From [Clostridium] fimetarium (GTDB taxonomy: Bacteria > Bacillota > Clostridia > Lachnospirales > Lachnospiraceae): 64,000 bases of DNA. The position numbers were made by a program, and so were the translations under genes. The stretch lies in contig NZ_FOJI01000021.1 of the NCBI RefSeq assembly GCF_900111235.1, positions 1 through 64,000 of the forward strand, in the 5' to 3' direction. The notes beneath the pieces were generated by a model, which saw only the letters and a list, made by a program, of their open reading frames with translations, was not told where the DNA came from and made no database searches. Shown here in pieces: positions 41,364-50,674 of this stretch (positions are counted from its first letter, which is position 1; each line of letters starts with the position of its first letter).

Positions 41364-42791
41364 ATGACAATAAAAAAGAGAATATTTATCTCGAATACAG
41401 TCATGGTTTTTGGCTCTCTGCTTATATTGCTATTCATAGCTTGGGGAATTGTCAGCTTATTCAAAGAAAAATATTTAAATGAAAATAGTCAAAATGTACA
41501 GTTGGCAGAAAATAGTTATGAGGTTCAAGGAATATTAATCAATGCATCAAGCTTGGATAAAGATTGGACGTCTATTAGTGTCGCTCTACACAACTATGGG
41601 TTTGAACTTTATGTGACGGATGATAATGGAAATGAACTTTACTCTAATATTAAACATAGTGAAATGGAGTGCTTGGAGGGATTATTGTCGGATGAGAAAT
41701 TTGATACTGATAAAGTAGTTCTATACTATTTGGAAAATGTCACCATAGCGAAAGAAAAAATTAATAATAATGGAGATATTAAATATTTTTATGCGGTTAA
41801 TTATCCTGATAAATATGCATTTCTAGGTGTCGGTCGTGGTATGTTTGAAATGTTTATTATTCTATTTTTGATGATTTGTTTATTTGCAATTGTAGGGTTA
41901 TTATTATCCAGCCAATTCTTTACTAAAATGCTAATTAAGAGAATTTTAAAGCCTGTAGAAGAATTAAAGATGGCAGCAAGTCGTATTAATGAAGGAAATC
42001 TGGATGAACTGATAATTTATGATAATCCTGATGAATTTCAAGAAGTTTGTTCGACCTTTAATAATATGCAAAAGCACTTAAAAGAAGGAATGGAAAAAAA
42101 TGCGACTTATGAAAAGGCAAGAACAGATATGATTTCTGGGATTTCACATGATTTGCGCACACCATTAACATCAGTAAAAGGCTATATTAAAGGAATAAAA
42201 GATGGAGTAGCAAATACATCCGAGAAACAGGAGCAATATTTAAATATTGCCTATAAAAAAGCATGTGAAATGGATATATTATTGCAGAATTTATTTTATT
42301 TTTCAAAACTCGATACAGGAAACATGCCATTTTATAAACAGGATATAGAACTTTCAAAATGGATTAGCAGTTATGTGAAAGAAAAAAGTGAAGAATTATT
42401 ACAAAAAAATATCATATTAATATTTGAGCCGGATAGGTTTGAGCATAAAGTATCTATTGATGTGGAACAAATAAAAAGAGTATTTGATAATGTTATAGAA
42501 AACAGTGTAAAATATGTGGACGTTGATGATATCATTCTGGAGTTACGTCTTTTTAAAGAGGATACAAAAGTGTGTATCTGTATTTCGGATAATGGACATG
42601 GGATTGAGGATGAAAAATTACCACTCTTGTTTGAACAATTCTATCGTGGAGATGAATCTAGAAATAGTAAAAATGATGGAAACGGATTAGGATTATACAT
42701 TTGTAGATATATTATAGAAGAACATTGTGGAACAATAGAAGCAAAAAATCAGAATGGACTGAGTATATATATACGACTGCCAGAAAAATAG
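41364..42791 (+). CDS. Sensor histidine kinase (second system)
   Basis: A 475-residue kinase: TM1 about 8-32, sensor about 33-158, TM2 about 161-182, HAMP domain about 183-240. The phosphoacceptor is His-262 in ISHDLRTPLTSVKGYIKGIKDG. ATPase motifs are NVIENSVKY (Asn-380), ISDNGHGI and GNGLGLYI. AGATAGGAG lies before the ATG. Here the kinase precedes its regulator, whereas the system immediately upstream has the opposite order. The extracytoplasmic domain is unlike that of the first kinase. Confidence 0.88.
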   Translation: MTIKKRIFISNTVMVFGSLLILLFIAWGIVSLFKEKYLNENSQNVQLAENSYEVQGILINASSLDKDWTSISVALHNYGFELYVTDDNGNELYSNIKHSEMECLEGLLSDEKFDTDKVVLYYLENVTIAKEKINNNGDIKYFYAVNYPDKYAFLGVGRGMFEMFIILFLMICLFAIVGLLLSSQFFTKMLIKRILKPVEELKMAASRINEGNLDELIIYDNPDEFQEVCSTFNNMQKHLKEGMEKNATYEKARTDMISGISHDLRTPLTSVKGYIKGIKDGVANTSEKQEQYLNIAYKKACEMDILLQNLFYFSKLDTGNMPFYKQDIELSKWISSYVKEKSEELLQKNIILIFEPDRFEHKVSIDVEQIKRVFDNVIENSVKYVDVDDIILELRLFKEDTKVCICISDNGHGIEDEKLPLLFEQFYRGDESRNSKNDGNGLGLYICRYIIEEHCGTIEAKNQNGLSIYIRLPEK

Positions 42792-42807
42792 AAAGGAGGG
42801 ATTTTAG

Positions 42808-43521
42808 TTGGCAAAAATTTTAATAGTAGAAGATGATGAAGAAATTGGTATGTTAGAAAAAGATTATCTTGAAATTAGTGGTTATGAGGTAGAACTAGTT
42901 GCGGATGGAATTAGAGCAAAAAAATTGTTGCTAGGAGGTAGCTATGATTTAGTGATTTTGGATTTGATGTTACCGGGAAAAAACGGATATTGTATTTGTA
43001 AAGAAATCAGAGAAGAAATTGATATTCCTATAATTATGGTAACAGCAAAGACTGAGTCTATCGATAAAATAAGAGGGTTAGGTTTAGGCGCCGATGATTA
43101 TGTTGCGAAACCCTTTGATCCAGCTGAATTAGTAGCAAGAGTTAAGTCTCATTTAAGCAGATATGCAAGGTTGACGAATCTTACACATAACCAAGATCAC
43201 TTACAAGTAAGTCATAAGGATTGTGCGATTGTAGTTGGAAACCTGAAAATTTTCGCAAATAATTGGAAAGTTTATATAGGAGAATCCGAAATAAAATTTC
43301 CAAACCGTGAATTTGAATTATTGAAATTCTTAGCCATGAACCCTAATATAGTTTTTTCAAAAGAGTATTTATTTGAAAAAATATGGGGATACGATTATAT
43401 TGGGGACAGTGCAACAGTGACTGTACATATTAATCGTATTAGAGAAAAAATTGAAGAAGACAGTAAGAACCCACAGATAATAGAAACCGTGTGGGGCGCA
43501 GGATATCGTTTGAATTTATAA
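42808..43521 (+). CDS. OmpR/PhoB-family response regulator (second system)
   Basis: A 237-residue regulator: EDDEE, LVILDLMLPG (Asp-52), MVTAKT, KPFDPAE, then a linker and a winged HTH (about 142-235; EFELLKFLAMNPNIVFSKEYLFEKIWG). TTG start at 42808 with GAAAGGAGGG eight bases upstream. It follows the second kinase by 16 bp and ends at a strong terminator, closing the two-system cluster. Confidence 0.88.
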   Translation: MAKILIVEDDEEIGMLEKDYLEISGYEVELVADGIRAKKLLLGGSYDLVILDLMLPGKNGYCICKEIREEIDIPIIMVTAKTESIDKIRGLGLGADDYVAKPFDPAELVARVKSHLSRYARLTNLTHNQDHLQVSHKDCAIVVGNLKIFANNWKVYIGESEIKFPNREFELLKFLAMNPNIVFSKEYLFEKIWGYDYIGDSATVTVHINRIREKIEEDSKNPQIIETVWGAGYRLNL

Positions 43522-43538
43522 TGAGAGAATAGACAGAG

Positions 43539-43583
43539 CATGAGTGATTACAATATTTATATTGTAGTTACCCATGTTTTTGT
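43539..43583 (+). terminator. Terminator of the two-component cluster
   Basis: An 18-bp stem (43539-43556 with 43559-43576, two G-U pairs and one mismatch) with a core TACAATAT-TT-ATATTGTA palindrome, followed by TTTTTGTTT. The tight loop is offset by the long, mostly paired stem. Confidence 0.75.
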
Positions 43584-43733
43584 TTAGATAATAGTTCTGA
43601 ATTGTTTAAACAATTGAATTTGTTTAGAAAATGTTTATAAATTAACATTTGCATATTTACAATTATTTGTTATGATATTAATATCTGAAATCGAGAAGTA
43701 TCAGACTACTTTGAAATTATGAATGGAGAAAAA

Positions 43734-44408
43734 ATGAGTTTTATAAGAACTTTTATAAATGCAATATTACATCTTGATAAATATTTAAATGTAATTATAC
43801 AAAATTACGGGATGTGGACATATGGACTTTTGTTTTTAATAATATTTTGTGAAACTGGATTAGTTTTAACTCCTTTTTTACCTGGGGATTCTTTGTTATT
43901 TGCCACTGGAGCACTCGCTTCTACTGGGTCACTTAATATTTTTGCTTTATTTATCATCTTTTTTGTAGCTGCGGTTCTGGGTGATACTGCAAATTATCAT
44001 ATTGGTAAAAAGATAGGAAACGGAATTCTAGAGAAAGAAAGTGTAAAATTTATAAATAAAGAATATCTTAACAAAGCACAGAACTTTTACAAAAAACATG
44101 GATCTATTACTATCGTATTAGGAAGATTTATACCGATAATAAGAACTTTTGTGCCATTTGTAGCAGGAATAGGGAAGATGAAGTATTCAAATTTCATCAC
44201 TTATAATATTATCGGAGGATTTTTGTGGGTTACATTAATGTTAGGCGCAGGCTACTTTTTTGGAGGATTACCTTTTATAAGAGATAATTTTTCTTTTGTA
44301 GTAATTGCTATAATAGCGATATCTGTTGTTCCAGCAATTATTGCATTTGTTAATAGCAAGAGACATGAAGATAATCGTGAAGAAGAGACTAATGATATAG
44401 AGATTTAA
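43734..44408 (+). CDS. DedA-family membrane protein
   Basis: A 224-residue member of the DedA/VTT superfamily: ETGLVLTPFLPGDSLLFATGALA (with E..PFLPGD, the best family signature), LGDTANYHIGKKIG, and ITIVLGRFIPIIRTFVPFVAGIGKMKY. About five to six helices. Related proteins export or scramble lipid carriers. The ATG at 43734 follows GGAG (43725-43728) with five bases; the ATG at 43719 lacks one. Terminators flank it on both sides, so it is monocistronic. Confidence 0.88.
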   Translation: MSFIRTFINAILHLDKYLNVIIQNYGMWTYGLLFLIIFCETGLVLTPFLPGDSLLFATGALASTGSLNIFALFIIFFVAAVLGDTANYHIGKKIGNGILEKESVKFINKEYLNKAQNFYKKHGSITIVLGRFIPIIRTFVPFVAGIGKMKYSNFITYNIIGGFLWVTLMLGAGYFFGGLPFIRDNFSFVVIAIIAISVVPAIIAFVNSKRHEDNREEETNDIEI

Positions 44409-44484
44409 TATTATTACATTTATCCATTAGAAACATATGTTATGTTCTATATATTCAAATGATTTTACTTAAGAGAATACGAAG

Positions 44485-44524
44485 AGCCCAATACAGTGAT
44501 AATAATCTGTATTGGGCTTTTATA
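44485..44524 (+). terminator. Intrinsic terminator after DedA
   Basis: AGCCCAATACAG (44485-44496) and CTGTATTGGGCT (44507-44518) form a perfect 12-bp stem followed by TTTATATTTA. Confidence 0.9.
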
Positions 44525-44542
44525 TTTATCGAGAAAAAGACA

Positions 44543-44593
44543 TTGACATTTGTCTATGTGAATTGTATAATCAAGACATAGATAAATATCTAT
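44543..44593 (+). promoter_or_regulatory. Consensus promoter and ArsR-type operator of the arsenic operon
   Basis: TTGACA (44543-44548), exactly 17 bp, TATAAT (44566-44571): a perfect sigma-A consensus. ATAGATA-aa-TATCTAT (44578-44593) directly follows, and TCTATG/CATAGA (44552-44557/44577-44582) span the -10. This placement allows the ArsR protein encoded 110 bp downstream to block transcription until metalloid binds. Confidence 0.85.
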
Positions 44594-44703
44594 ACGATTT
44601 TGCAATGTTATATTTAAATAATAGGAGTAGAATTTTAAAAAAAGATGTTTGTTTTGGTTATATGTAAAGGAAAAAATATCAATTATGTTTGGGAGGATTT
44701 AAA

Positions 44704-45027
44704 ATGGAGTTATCAATTGAATATGCACCCATTTTCAAGGCACTAGGAGATGAAACAAGACTGAAGATTATAGAGATTTTATCATGTGGTGAAATTTGTG
44801 CCTGTGAAATTCTTGAATCATTTCATATTACACAACCAACGCTTTCCTACCATATGAAGATATTAACTGATTGTGGCCTTGTAAAGAGTAGAAAAGATGG
44901 GTCATGGATAAGATATAGTAATAATGTAGTATTAGTTGAAGCAATTAAGCAGTTTTTGGATTTGATAACAACGGAGCAAGATGACTGTATCTGTAAAAGT
45001 GCGAAGGAGGATGTAAGATGCGATTAG
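44704..45027 (+). CDS. arsR: ArsR-family metalloid-responsive repressor (first)
   Basis: A 107-residue winged-helix repressor. It has FKALGDETRLKIIEILSCGEICACEILESFHITQPTLSYHMKIL: the CxC of the alpha-3 helix (about 34-36) is the usual As(III)/Sb(III) site of ArsR. A CxC also occurs at the C-terminus (CICKS). The ATG at 44704 has GGGAGG nine bases upstream. It overlaps the next gene by ten bases and sits behind a palindromic operator, so autorepression is likely. (The long motif is quoted in pieces by position in the text.). Confidence 0.88.
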   Translation: MELSIEYAPIFKALGDETRLKIIEILSCGEICACEILESFHITQPTLSYHMKILTDCGLVKSRKDGSWIRYSNNVVLVEAIKQFLDLITTEQDDCICKSAKEDVRCD

Positions 45028-46658
45028 TTATAATTGGTGCAGTAGCTGCTGGAACTTCAGCTGCGGCAAAGGCAAGAAGAAACGATGAGGATGCCCAGAT
45101 CGTTATATATGATAAGGATAATTTTATTTCATACTCAGGATGTGGAATGCCATATTTCATTGGTGGGGAAGTTGAAGACGCAGATGAATTAACACCACGT
45201 GACCCTGCTTTTTTTAAAAGTAAATATAATGTAGATGTATTCATTTTGCATGAAGTACTTTCTATTAATGTACATGAAAAGTCTATGAAGATTAAGAATC
45301 TTTCAACTGGAGAAGAGTTTGAGGATACTTATGATAAACTTGTAATCGCAACTGGAGCCAGAGCCATTTTACCTCCTATAAAGGGAGCAGAGAACAAGAA
45401 TGCATTTACACTAAGAAATATTGGCGATATGAAAAAAATAAAATCATATATCAATGAATTTCTTCCTAAAACAGCAGTTATTATTGGAACCGGATTCATT
45501 GGACTTGAAGTGTGTGAGAATCTAAAAAAGCTTGGGATAAATGTAACACTTGTTGAGAAGTTACGTCAGGTAACGCCAGGGCTTGATCCTGATATGGCAA
45601 TATATGTAAAAGATCATCTTGAGAAAAATGGTATCACTGTATTAACAGGAGTGTCTGCCACTGAAATCAATATAGATAGTGTTGTTTTATCTGATGGGAA
45701 TATGATAAAAGCAGATATGGTTTTGATTTCTGTAGGAGTGCGTCCCAATACAGCGATTGCAACACAAGCTGGAATTGAGCTTGGGATAACCAAAGCAATT
45801 AAAGTAGATGAAAAAATGCGAACTAACATAGAAGACATATATGCTTGTGGTGATTGCATCGAGCACTTTAATATAGTGACAGGTAGCCCAACATATCGTC
45901 CATTGGGTTCAACCGCTAATAAAACTGGAAGAATAGCTGGTGATAGTGTAACAGGAGGAGACCTTGCTTTTAGAGGAATTTTGGGAACTGGAATATTTCA
46001 ACTATTTGGTATGACAATCGCCCAGACTGGATTATCAGAAAGAGAAGCAACCGAATTAGGATATGACATCGCTGTTTGCCATAATATCAAGCCCAATAAG
46101 CCTGAGTATATGGGTGGTAAAGAAATGGTCATCAAAGCTGTTGCGGATAAATCAAACGGACGATTAGTAGGCGTTCAGATTGTTGGATTTGAAGGCGTTG
46201 ATAAACGAATTGATGTGTTTGTTACAGCAATTACATTTAAGGCCAAAGTGGAAGATTTATTTCATCTTGATTTGGCATATGCTCCACCATTTTCAACTAC
46301 AAAGGATCCAGTTATGTATACGGGAATGATTTTAGACAATGCAATTCATAAAGGAAGACCACTTATGACCGCGAGTGCCTTAAAGACACTTATGGAATCA
46401 GGTGAAAAGTATGAGCTTATTGATGCAAGAGCTGCCGGGCAATATGAAAAGGCACACGTTGAAAATGCCGAAAATATACCACACGCAAAACTTAGAGTTT
46501 CACTAAAATCACTAGATAAAGAAGTCGTTGCTATTACTTACTGTAATAAAGGAGTAACAGGAAATGCTGCGCAGAATATTTTGATCAATGCAGGATTTAA
46601 AAAAGTGTATAATCTTTCTGGTGGACATAAGCAATATAGCAAATCTATGAAAATCTAG
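45018..46658 (+). CDS. CoA-disulfide reductase-like flavoenzyme fused to rhodanese
   Basis: A 546-residue fusion. Residues 1-445 are a pyridine-nucleotide-disulfide oxidoreductase of the NADH oxidase/CoADR branch: FAD motif VIIGAVAAGTSAAAKAR, redox Cys-42 in SYSGCGMPY, NAD motif IIGTGFIGLEVCENLKKLG. Residues about 455-545 are a rhodanese with a Cys-509 (ITYCNKGVTG) loop. Known CoADR-RHD enzymes reduce CoA disulfide or polysulfide. Its location between two arsR genes suggests a thiol/arsenic detoxification role, an inference. Overlap with arsR implies coupled translation. Confidence 0.88.
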   Translation: MRLVIIGAVAAGTSAAAKARRNDEDAQIVIYDKDNFISYSGCGMPYFIGGEVEDADELTPRDPAFFKSKYNVDVFILHEVLSINVHEKSMKIKNLSTGEEFEDTYDKLVIATGARAILPPIKGAENKNAFTLRNIGDMKKIKSYINEFLPKTAVIIGTGFIGLEVCENLKKLGINVTLVEKLRQVTPGLDPDMAIYVKDHLEKNGITVLTGVSATEINIDSVVLSDGNMIKADMVLISVGVRPNTAIATQAGIELGITKAIKVDEKMRTNIEDIYACGDCIEHFNIVTGSPTYRPLGSTANKTGRIAGDSVTGGDLAFRGILGTGIFQLFGMTIAQTGLSEREATELGYDIAVCHNIKPNKPEYMGGKEMVIKAVADKSNGRLVGVQIVGFEGVDKRIDVFVTAITFKAKVEDLFHLDLAYAPPFSTTKDPVMYTGMILDNAIHKGRPLMTASALKTLMESGEKYELIDARAAGQYEKAHVENAENIPHAKLRVSLKSLDKEVVAITYCNKGVTGNAAQNILINAGFKKVYNLSGGHKQYSKSMKI

Positions 46659-46736
46659 ATAAAGCGATTCTAGTAAAAGGGAATTTAGAAAAAGTAAATA
46701 TATTAAGCTAATCAATGAATGACTCTTACATGCATA

Positions 46737-46760
46737 GTATATGCATATATGCGCATATAC
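46737..46760 (+). promoter_or_regulatory. Palindromic ArsR-type operator before the second arsR
   Basis: GTATATGC (46737-46744) and GCATATAC (46753-46760) form a perfect 8-bp repeat around an ATATATGC centre. It lies 31 bp before the second arsR start, a usual place for an ArsR operator. A clear promoter could not be picked out in this AT-rich context. Confidence 0.6.
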
Positions 46761-46790
46761 TTATGTAAATGAGAAGAGGTGTTGTTGTAA

Positions 46791-47138
46791 ATGATTGATA
46801 AATTCAAAGCACTGTCAGAAGAAAGTCGATTGAGAATATTAACGTTATTAATGGAAAGACAGATGTGTGTCTGTGAAATTGAAGCTTGTTTACACATGAC
46901 ACAGTCTAATGCATCAAGACATCTTACAGTTCTAAAACAATGTGGTATTTTAGAAAACGATAAGAAAGCACAATGGGCATATTACAGAATTAGTGAAAAC
47001 TTTAAAGAAGAACACAAAGGGCTATGGGAATACTTACAAATAAAGATAAAAGAACTTCCTTCCTATCAATTAGACCGAAAGGAATGCGAAAAGTACAAAA
47101 CGATAGATATTTGTGCAATTTCGAATGAACCACATTAA
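46791..47138 (+). CDS. arsR: ArsR-family metalloid-responsive repressor (second)
   Basis: A 115-residue winged-helix repressor with FKALSEESRLRILTLLMERQMCVCEIEACLHMTQSNASRHL: the classic CVCE metalloid-binding sequence of ArsR (about 25-28). It also has Cys residues near its C-terminus (RKECEK, DICAIS). It has its own operator upstream and is eleven bases before acr3. Having two different ArsR proteins in one cluster allows two thresholds or a split operon. Confidence 0.88.
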   Translation: MIDKFKALSEESRLRILTLLMERQMCVCEIEACLHMTQSNASRHLTVLKQCGILENDKKAQWAYYRISENFKEEHKGLWEYLQIKIKELPSYQLDRKECEKYKTIDICAISNEPH

Positions 47139-47149
47139 AGGAGAAAAAA

Positions 47150-48223
47150 ATGAATAAAGAAAAGTCGTTACAAATAGGTTTCTTTCAAAAATATTTAACA
47201 ATTTGGGTTGCTCTTTGTATGGTATTGGGCGTGTTGATTGGAAAATTTCTTCCAGTAGTGCCGCAGTTTTTTGGTAAGTTTGAATATGCAAATGTATCAA
47301 TACCTACAGCAATTTTGATTTGGGTTATGATTTATCCAATGATGATGAAAGTTGACTTTCAAAGCATTAAAGATGTTGGGAAAAATCCCAAAGGGTTGTA
47401 TGTAACATGGATAACAAATTGGTTAATCAAACCATTTTCGATGTTTGGTATTGCCTCCTTCTTTTTCTACGTAGTATTTAAAGGACTGATACCAGCCGAT
47501 CTTGCAAAACAATATTTAGCAGGAGCAGTTTTATTGGGTGCAGCACCATGTACTGCAATGGTATTTGTATGGAGTCAGTTAACAAAAGGAAATCCAGCTT
47601 ACACAATTGTTCAAGTAGCAACCAATGATTTGATTATATTAATTGCATTTGTACCCATTGTTAAATTTTTGCTAGGCGTTAGTGATGTTTCAGTACCATG
47701 GGATACCTTGATCCTATCAGTTGTACTTTTTGTAGTCGTTCCATTGCTTGCTGGAATCCTCACAAGAATGTTTATTAGCAAAAATAAAGGGGTAGAGTAT
47801 TTTGAAAAACAGTTTCTGCCTAAGTTTGACAATGCAACCGTAGTAGGGTTACTATTGATGTTAGTATTATTGTTTTCCTTCCAGGGCGATATTATCTTAA
47901 ACAATCCACTTCATATTTTATTAATTGCAGTACCTCTGACAATTCAGACCTTCTTGATTTTCTTTATTGCATATATTGCAGCTAAGTTTTTGAAGCTACC
48001 ACACAATATTGCAGCTCCTGCAGGGATGATTGGTGCATCTAACTTCTTCGAACTTTCAGTGGCAGTAGCAATTGCACTATTTGGAATGCAATCACCGGCA
48101 GCACTTGCTACAGTTGTTGGGGTGTTAACAGAAGTACCAATTATGTTGATTTTAGTAAAAATTGCAAACAACACAAAAAAATGGTTTCCACCGGCTATGA
48201 AAGAAAAAAATATAATTAAATAA
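47150..48223 (+). CDS. acr3: Arsenite efflux permease of the ACR3 family
   Basis: A 357-residue, ten-helix As(OH)3 exporter. Diagnostic sequences are IPTAILIWVMIYPMMMKVDFQ and AVLLGAAPCTAMVFVWSQLTKGNPAYTIVQVATNDLI, with the catalytic Cys in APCTAMVF (helix 4). It also has GASNFFELSVAVAIALFG. GGAG precedes the ATG eleven bases after the second arsR. With ArsA it can form an ATP-driven pump. Confidence 0.93.
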   Translation: MNKEKSLQIGFFQKYLTIWVALCMVLGVLIGKFLPVVPQFFGKFEYANVSIPTAILIWVMIYPMMMKVDFQSIKDVGKNPKGLYVTWITNWLIKPFSMFGIASFFFYVVFKGLIPADLAKQYLAGAVLLGAAPCTAMVFVWSQLTKGNPAYTIVQVATNDLIILIAFVPIVKFLLGVSDVSVPWDTLILSVVLFVVVPLLAGILTRMFISKNKGVEYFEKQFLPKFDNATVVGLLLMLVLLFSFQGDIILNNPLHILLIAVPLTIQTFLIFFIAYIAAKFLKLPHNIAAPAGMIGASNFFELSVAVAIALFGMQSPAALATVVGVLTEVPIMLILVKIANNTKKWFPPAMKEKNIIK

Positions 48224-48265
48224 ATCTATGATAATAAGACAATAGAGAACTAACACATATAAATT

Positions 48266-48373
48266 AATGAATCGATAGTAAATGAATCGATAGTAAATGA
48301 ATCAATAATTGATAAATCAATAGTTAATAGAAGATCAATATTAAATAGAAGATCAATAGAAAATCGATAGTAA
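48266..48373. repeat. Decaying repeat between acr3 and arsD
   Basis: A 15-bp unit AATGAATCGATAGTA occurs twice exactly, then as shorter, changed ATCAATA/GATCAATA units. It fills most of the 180-bp gap between acr3 and arsD and lies about 40 bp after the acr3 stop. Confidence 0.75.
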
Positions 48374-48403
48374 AAAATAAAAATAAGAATGGAGAAATTT
48401 ATT

Positions 48404-48790
48404 ATGAAAAAAATGCAAATATTTGAACCAGCTATGTGTTGCTCCACCGGACTTTGCGGTGTTGGTGTGGATCAAGAACTACTAAGGATTTCAACAGTAT
48501 TAAATACATTGGATAAAAATGGAGTGAAAGTAGAAAGATTTAATCTATCTAGCGCACCACAAGAGTTTGTGACGAACAAAGTAGTGAACAATTTAATTAT
48601 GGAAAAAGGTGTTGATGAGTTACCAGTTACTATTTTAGATGGTCAAATCGTGATATCCGGTAGATATCCCCAAAGTGAAGAATTTGTTAAGTTACTTGAA
48701 ATTCCAGCAATCTTTTTAGGTGAACAGCCAAAGGCAGTTGAAGATACAGTTGAAAAATCGGAAGGCTGCGCTGGCGGGGATTGCTGTTAA
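48404..48790 (+). CDS. arsD: Arsenite metallochaperone ArsD
   Basis: A 128-residue ArsD. Cys-12, Cys-13 and Cys-18 (in AMCCSTGLCGVG) are the As(III)-binding triad at exactly the positions known from E. coli ArsD; a GDCC pair closes the chain. DGQIVISGRYPQSEEF is conserved too. ArsD hands As(III) to ArsA. ATG 48404 has GGAG eight bases upstream; the frame from 48389 has none. It is followed by arsA after 71 bp. Confidence 0.92.
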   Translation: MKKMQIFEPAMCCSTGLCGVGVDQELLRISTVLNTLDKNGVKVERFNLSSAPQEFVTNKVVNNLIMEKGVDELPVTILDGQIVISGRYPQSEEFVKLLEIPAIFLGEQPKAVEDTVEKSEGCAGGDCC

Positions 48791-48861
48791 GGAAAATCTG
48801 TGTTGGTATACACACTTGAAATTGTAGCTTGCTTGAGCAAGCCACAGGAATGAGGAAGATT

Positions 48862-50598
48862 ATGAAAAAATTTAATCCAAAAGATATAGAGTTAACAAAA
48901 TATTTGTTTTATACAGGTAAAGGCGGTGTAGGTAAAACCTCCACCGCTTGTGCTACGGCCGTTTTTCTTGCAGATAGTGGTAAAAAAGTACTTTTGATTA
49001 GTACGGATCCAGCCTCTAACTTACAGGATGTATTCAATACGGAGTTAAATAATAAAGGCGTTGCAATTGCAGAGGTTCCTAATCTTGTAGTGGCTAATCT
49101 TGATCCAATAGAAGCAGCGGCAGAGTACCGTGAAAGTGTCATTGCTCCATTTCGAGGGAAGTTACCAGATTCTGTACTAAATAATATGGAAGAGCAACTT
49201 TCAGGCTCTTGTACCGTTGAAATTGCAGCTTTTAATGAATTTTCAAAATTCATTACGGATAAAAAAGTCAAGGAAGAGTATGACTATATTATCTTTGATA
49301 CAGCGCCAACTGGTCATACACTTAGAATGCTACAACTGCCTTCTGCCTGGAGTAACTTTATCAGCGAAAGCACCCATGGTGCATCTTGCTTAGGTCAGCT
49401 GGCTGGACTTGAAAGTAAAAGAGAAATATATAAAAAAGCGGTAGAAACTTTAGCAGAGGGTTCACTTACTACCTTGATTTTGGTCGCTCGACCAGAAGAA
49501 ACTCCGCTAAAAGAAGCACAAAGAGCATCAAAAGAGCTTGCAGAAATTGGTGTTAAGAACCAGTCGTTGATTATTAACGGCGTGTTAACTTCTTTTGATG
49601 ATCCTATTTCTGAGAGCCTATATAAGAAGCAACAAAAAGCACTTGAGAATATGGCACAAGACTTAAAGGGCCTAACAACTTACACAATACCACTGAGAGC
49701 CTATAACATTACTGGAATTGAAAATATAAGAGCATTACTTACAAAGGATAATTATGTTTTTCGCAAAGAATCGGTAAATGCAAAGACAATTTTAGGACTG
49801 AAAGATGTAATTGAAGATCTATATCTTTCTGGCAAAAAGGTTATCTTTACAATGGGTAAAGGAGGCGTTGGTAAAACAACGATTGCTGCAGCCATTGCAT
49901 TAGGGCTTGCAGCAAAGGGAAAAAAAGTACATTTAACGACAACGGATCCAGCAGCCCATCTTAAATTTGTTATTAAGGAGACTAGTGGTATTACGATAAG
50001 CCATATTGATGAAAAAGCTGAACTTGCTAAATATCAGGAAGAAGTACTATCAAAAGCGAGAGAAACGATGTCAAAAGAAGACGTCGCTTATGTGGAGGAA
50101 GATTTACGTTCTCCTTGTACACAAGAGATTGCAGTATTTCGAGCATTTGCAGACGTTGTCGAAAAAGCAGAAGACCAGATTGTTGTGATTGATACAGCGC
50201 CAACCGGGCATACGCTTTTGCTTCTTGATTCTACGCAAAGCTATAACCAGGAGATGAAACGTTCTCAGGGTGACATTCCGGAATCAGCGAAAAAGTTATT
50301 ACCAAGACTTCGTAATGCTGACGAAACAGAAGTGATTATTGTAACACTTGCGGAAGCAACTCCGGTATATGAAGCAATGCGTCTTGAAGAAGATTTGAAA
50401 CGTGCAAATATTAATACAAAATGGTGGGTTATTAATTCATCCCTTTATCATACAGAAACCACAAATGCTATGTTATCCGCAAAGGCAAGCAATGAAATTG
50501 AGTGGATAAATAAGGTCGATGCACATTCGGGTGGAAATTTTGCAGTGATTAGCTGGAGTGCAGATGAGATTAAGGGAGATAAATTGCTTACTATATAG
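48862..50598 (+). CDS. arsA: Arsenical pump-driving ATPase ArsA
   Basis: A 578-residue two-half ATPase. Each half has a GKGGVGKT P-loop (near 19-26 and 335-342) and a DTAPTGHTL switch (twice). The As(III)/Sb(III)-activating Cys triad is present in SGSCTVEIAAF, GASCLGQLAG and SPCTQEIAVF, as in E. coli Cys-113, 172 and 422. It powers Acr3 on the cytoplasmic face. ATG 48862 has GAGGAA four bases upstream; an in-frame TTG at 48829 lies in a GCTTGC/GCAAGC hairpin. It is the last gene of the arsenic cluster. Confidence 0.93.
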   Translation: MKKFNPKDIELTKYLFYTGKGGVGKTSTACATAVFLADSGKKVLLISTDPASNLQDVFNTELNNKGVAIAEVPNLVVANLDPIEAAAEYRESVIAPFRGKLPDSVLNNMEEQLSGSCTVEIAAFNEFSKFITDKKVKEEYDYIIFDTAPTGHTLRMLQLPSAWSNFISESTHGASCLGQLAGLESKREIYKKAVETLAEGSLTTLILVARPEETPLKEAQRASKELAEIGVKNQSLIINGVLTSFDDPISESLYKKQQKALENMAQDLKGLTTYTIPLRAYNITGIENIRALLTKDNYVFRKESVNAKTILGLKDVIEDLYLSGKKVIFTMGKGGVGKTTIAAAIALGLAAKGKKVHLTTTDPAAHLKFVIKETSGITISHIDEKAELAKYQEEVLSKARETMSKEDVAYVEEDLRSPCTQEIAVFRAFADVVEKAEDQIVVIDTAPTGHTLLLLDSTQSYNQEMKRSQGDIPESAKKLLPRLRNADETEVIIVTLAEATPVYEAMRLEEDLKRANINTKWWVINSSLYHTETTNAMLSAKASNEIEWINKVDAHSGGNFAVISWSADEIKGDKLLTI

Positions 50599-50674
50599 GT
50601 AAGTAGTTTTGTTATACAAATGAAAACATTAATAGGTTGGCACAAAAATTTGTGTATAGTTTAGAATATTGAAT

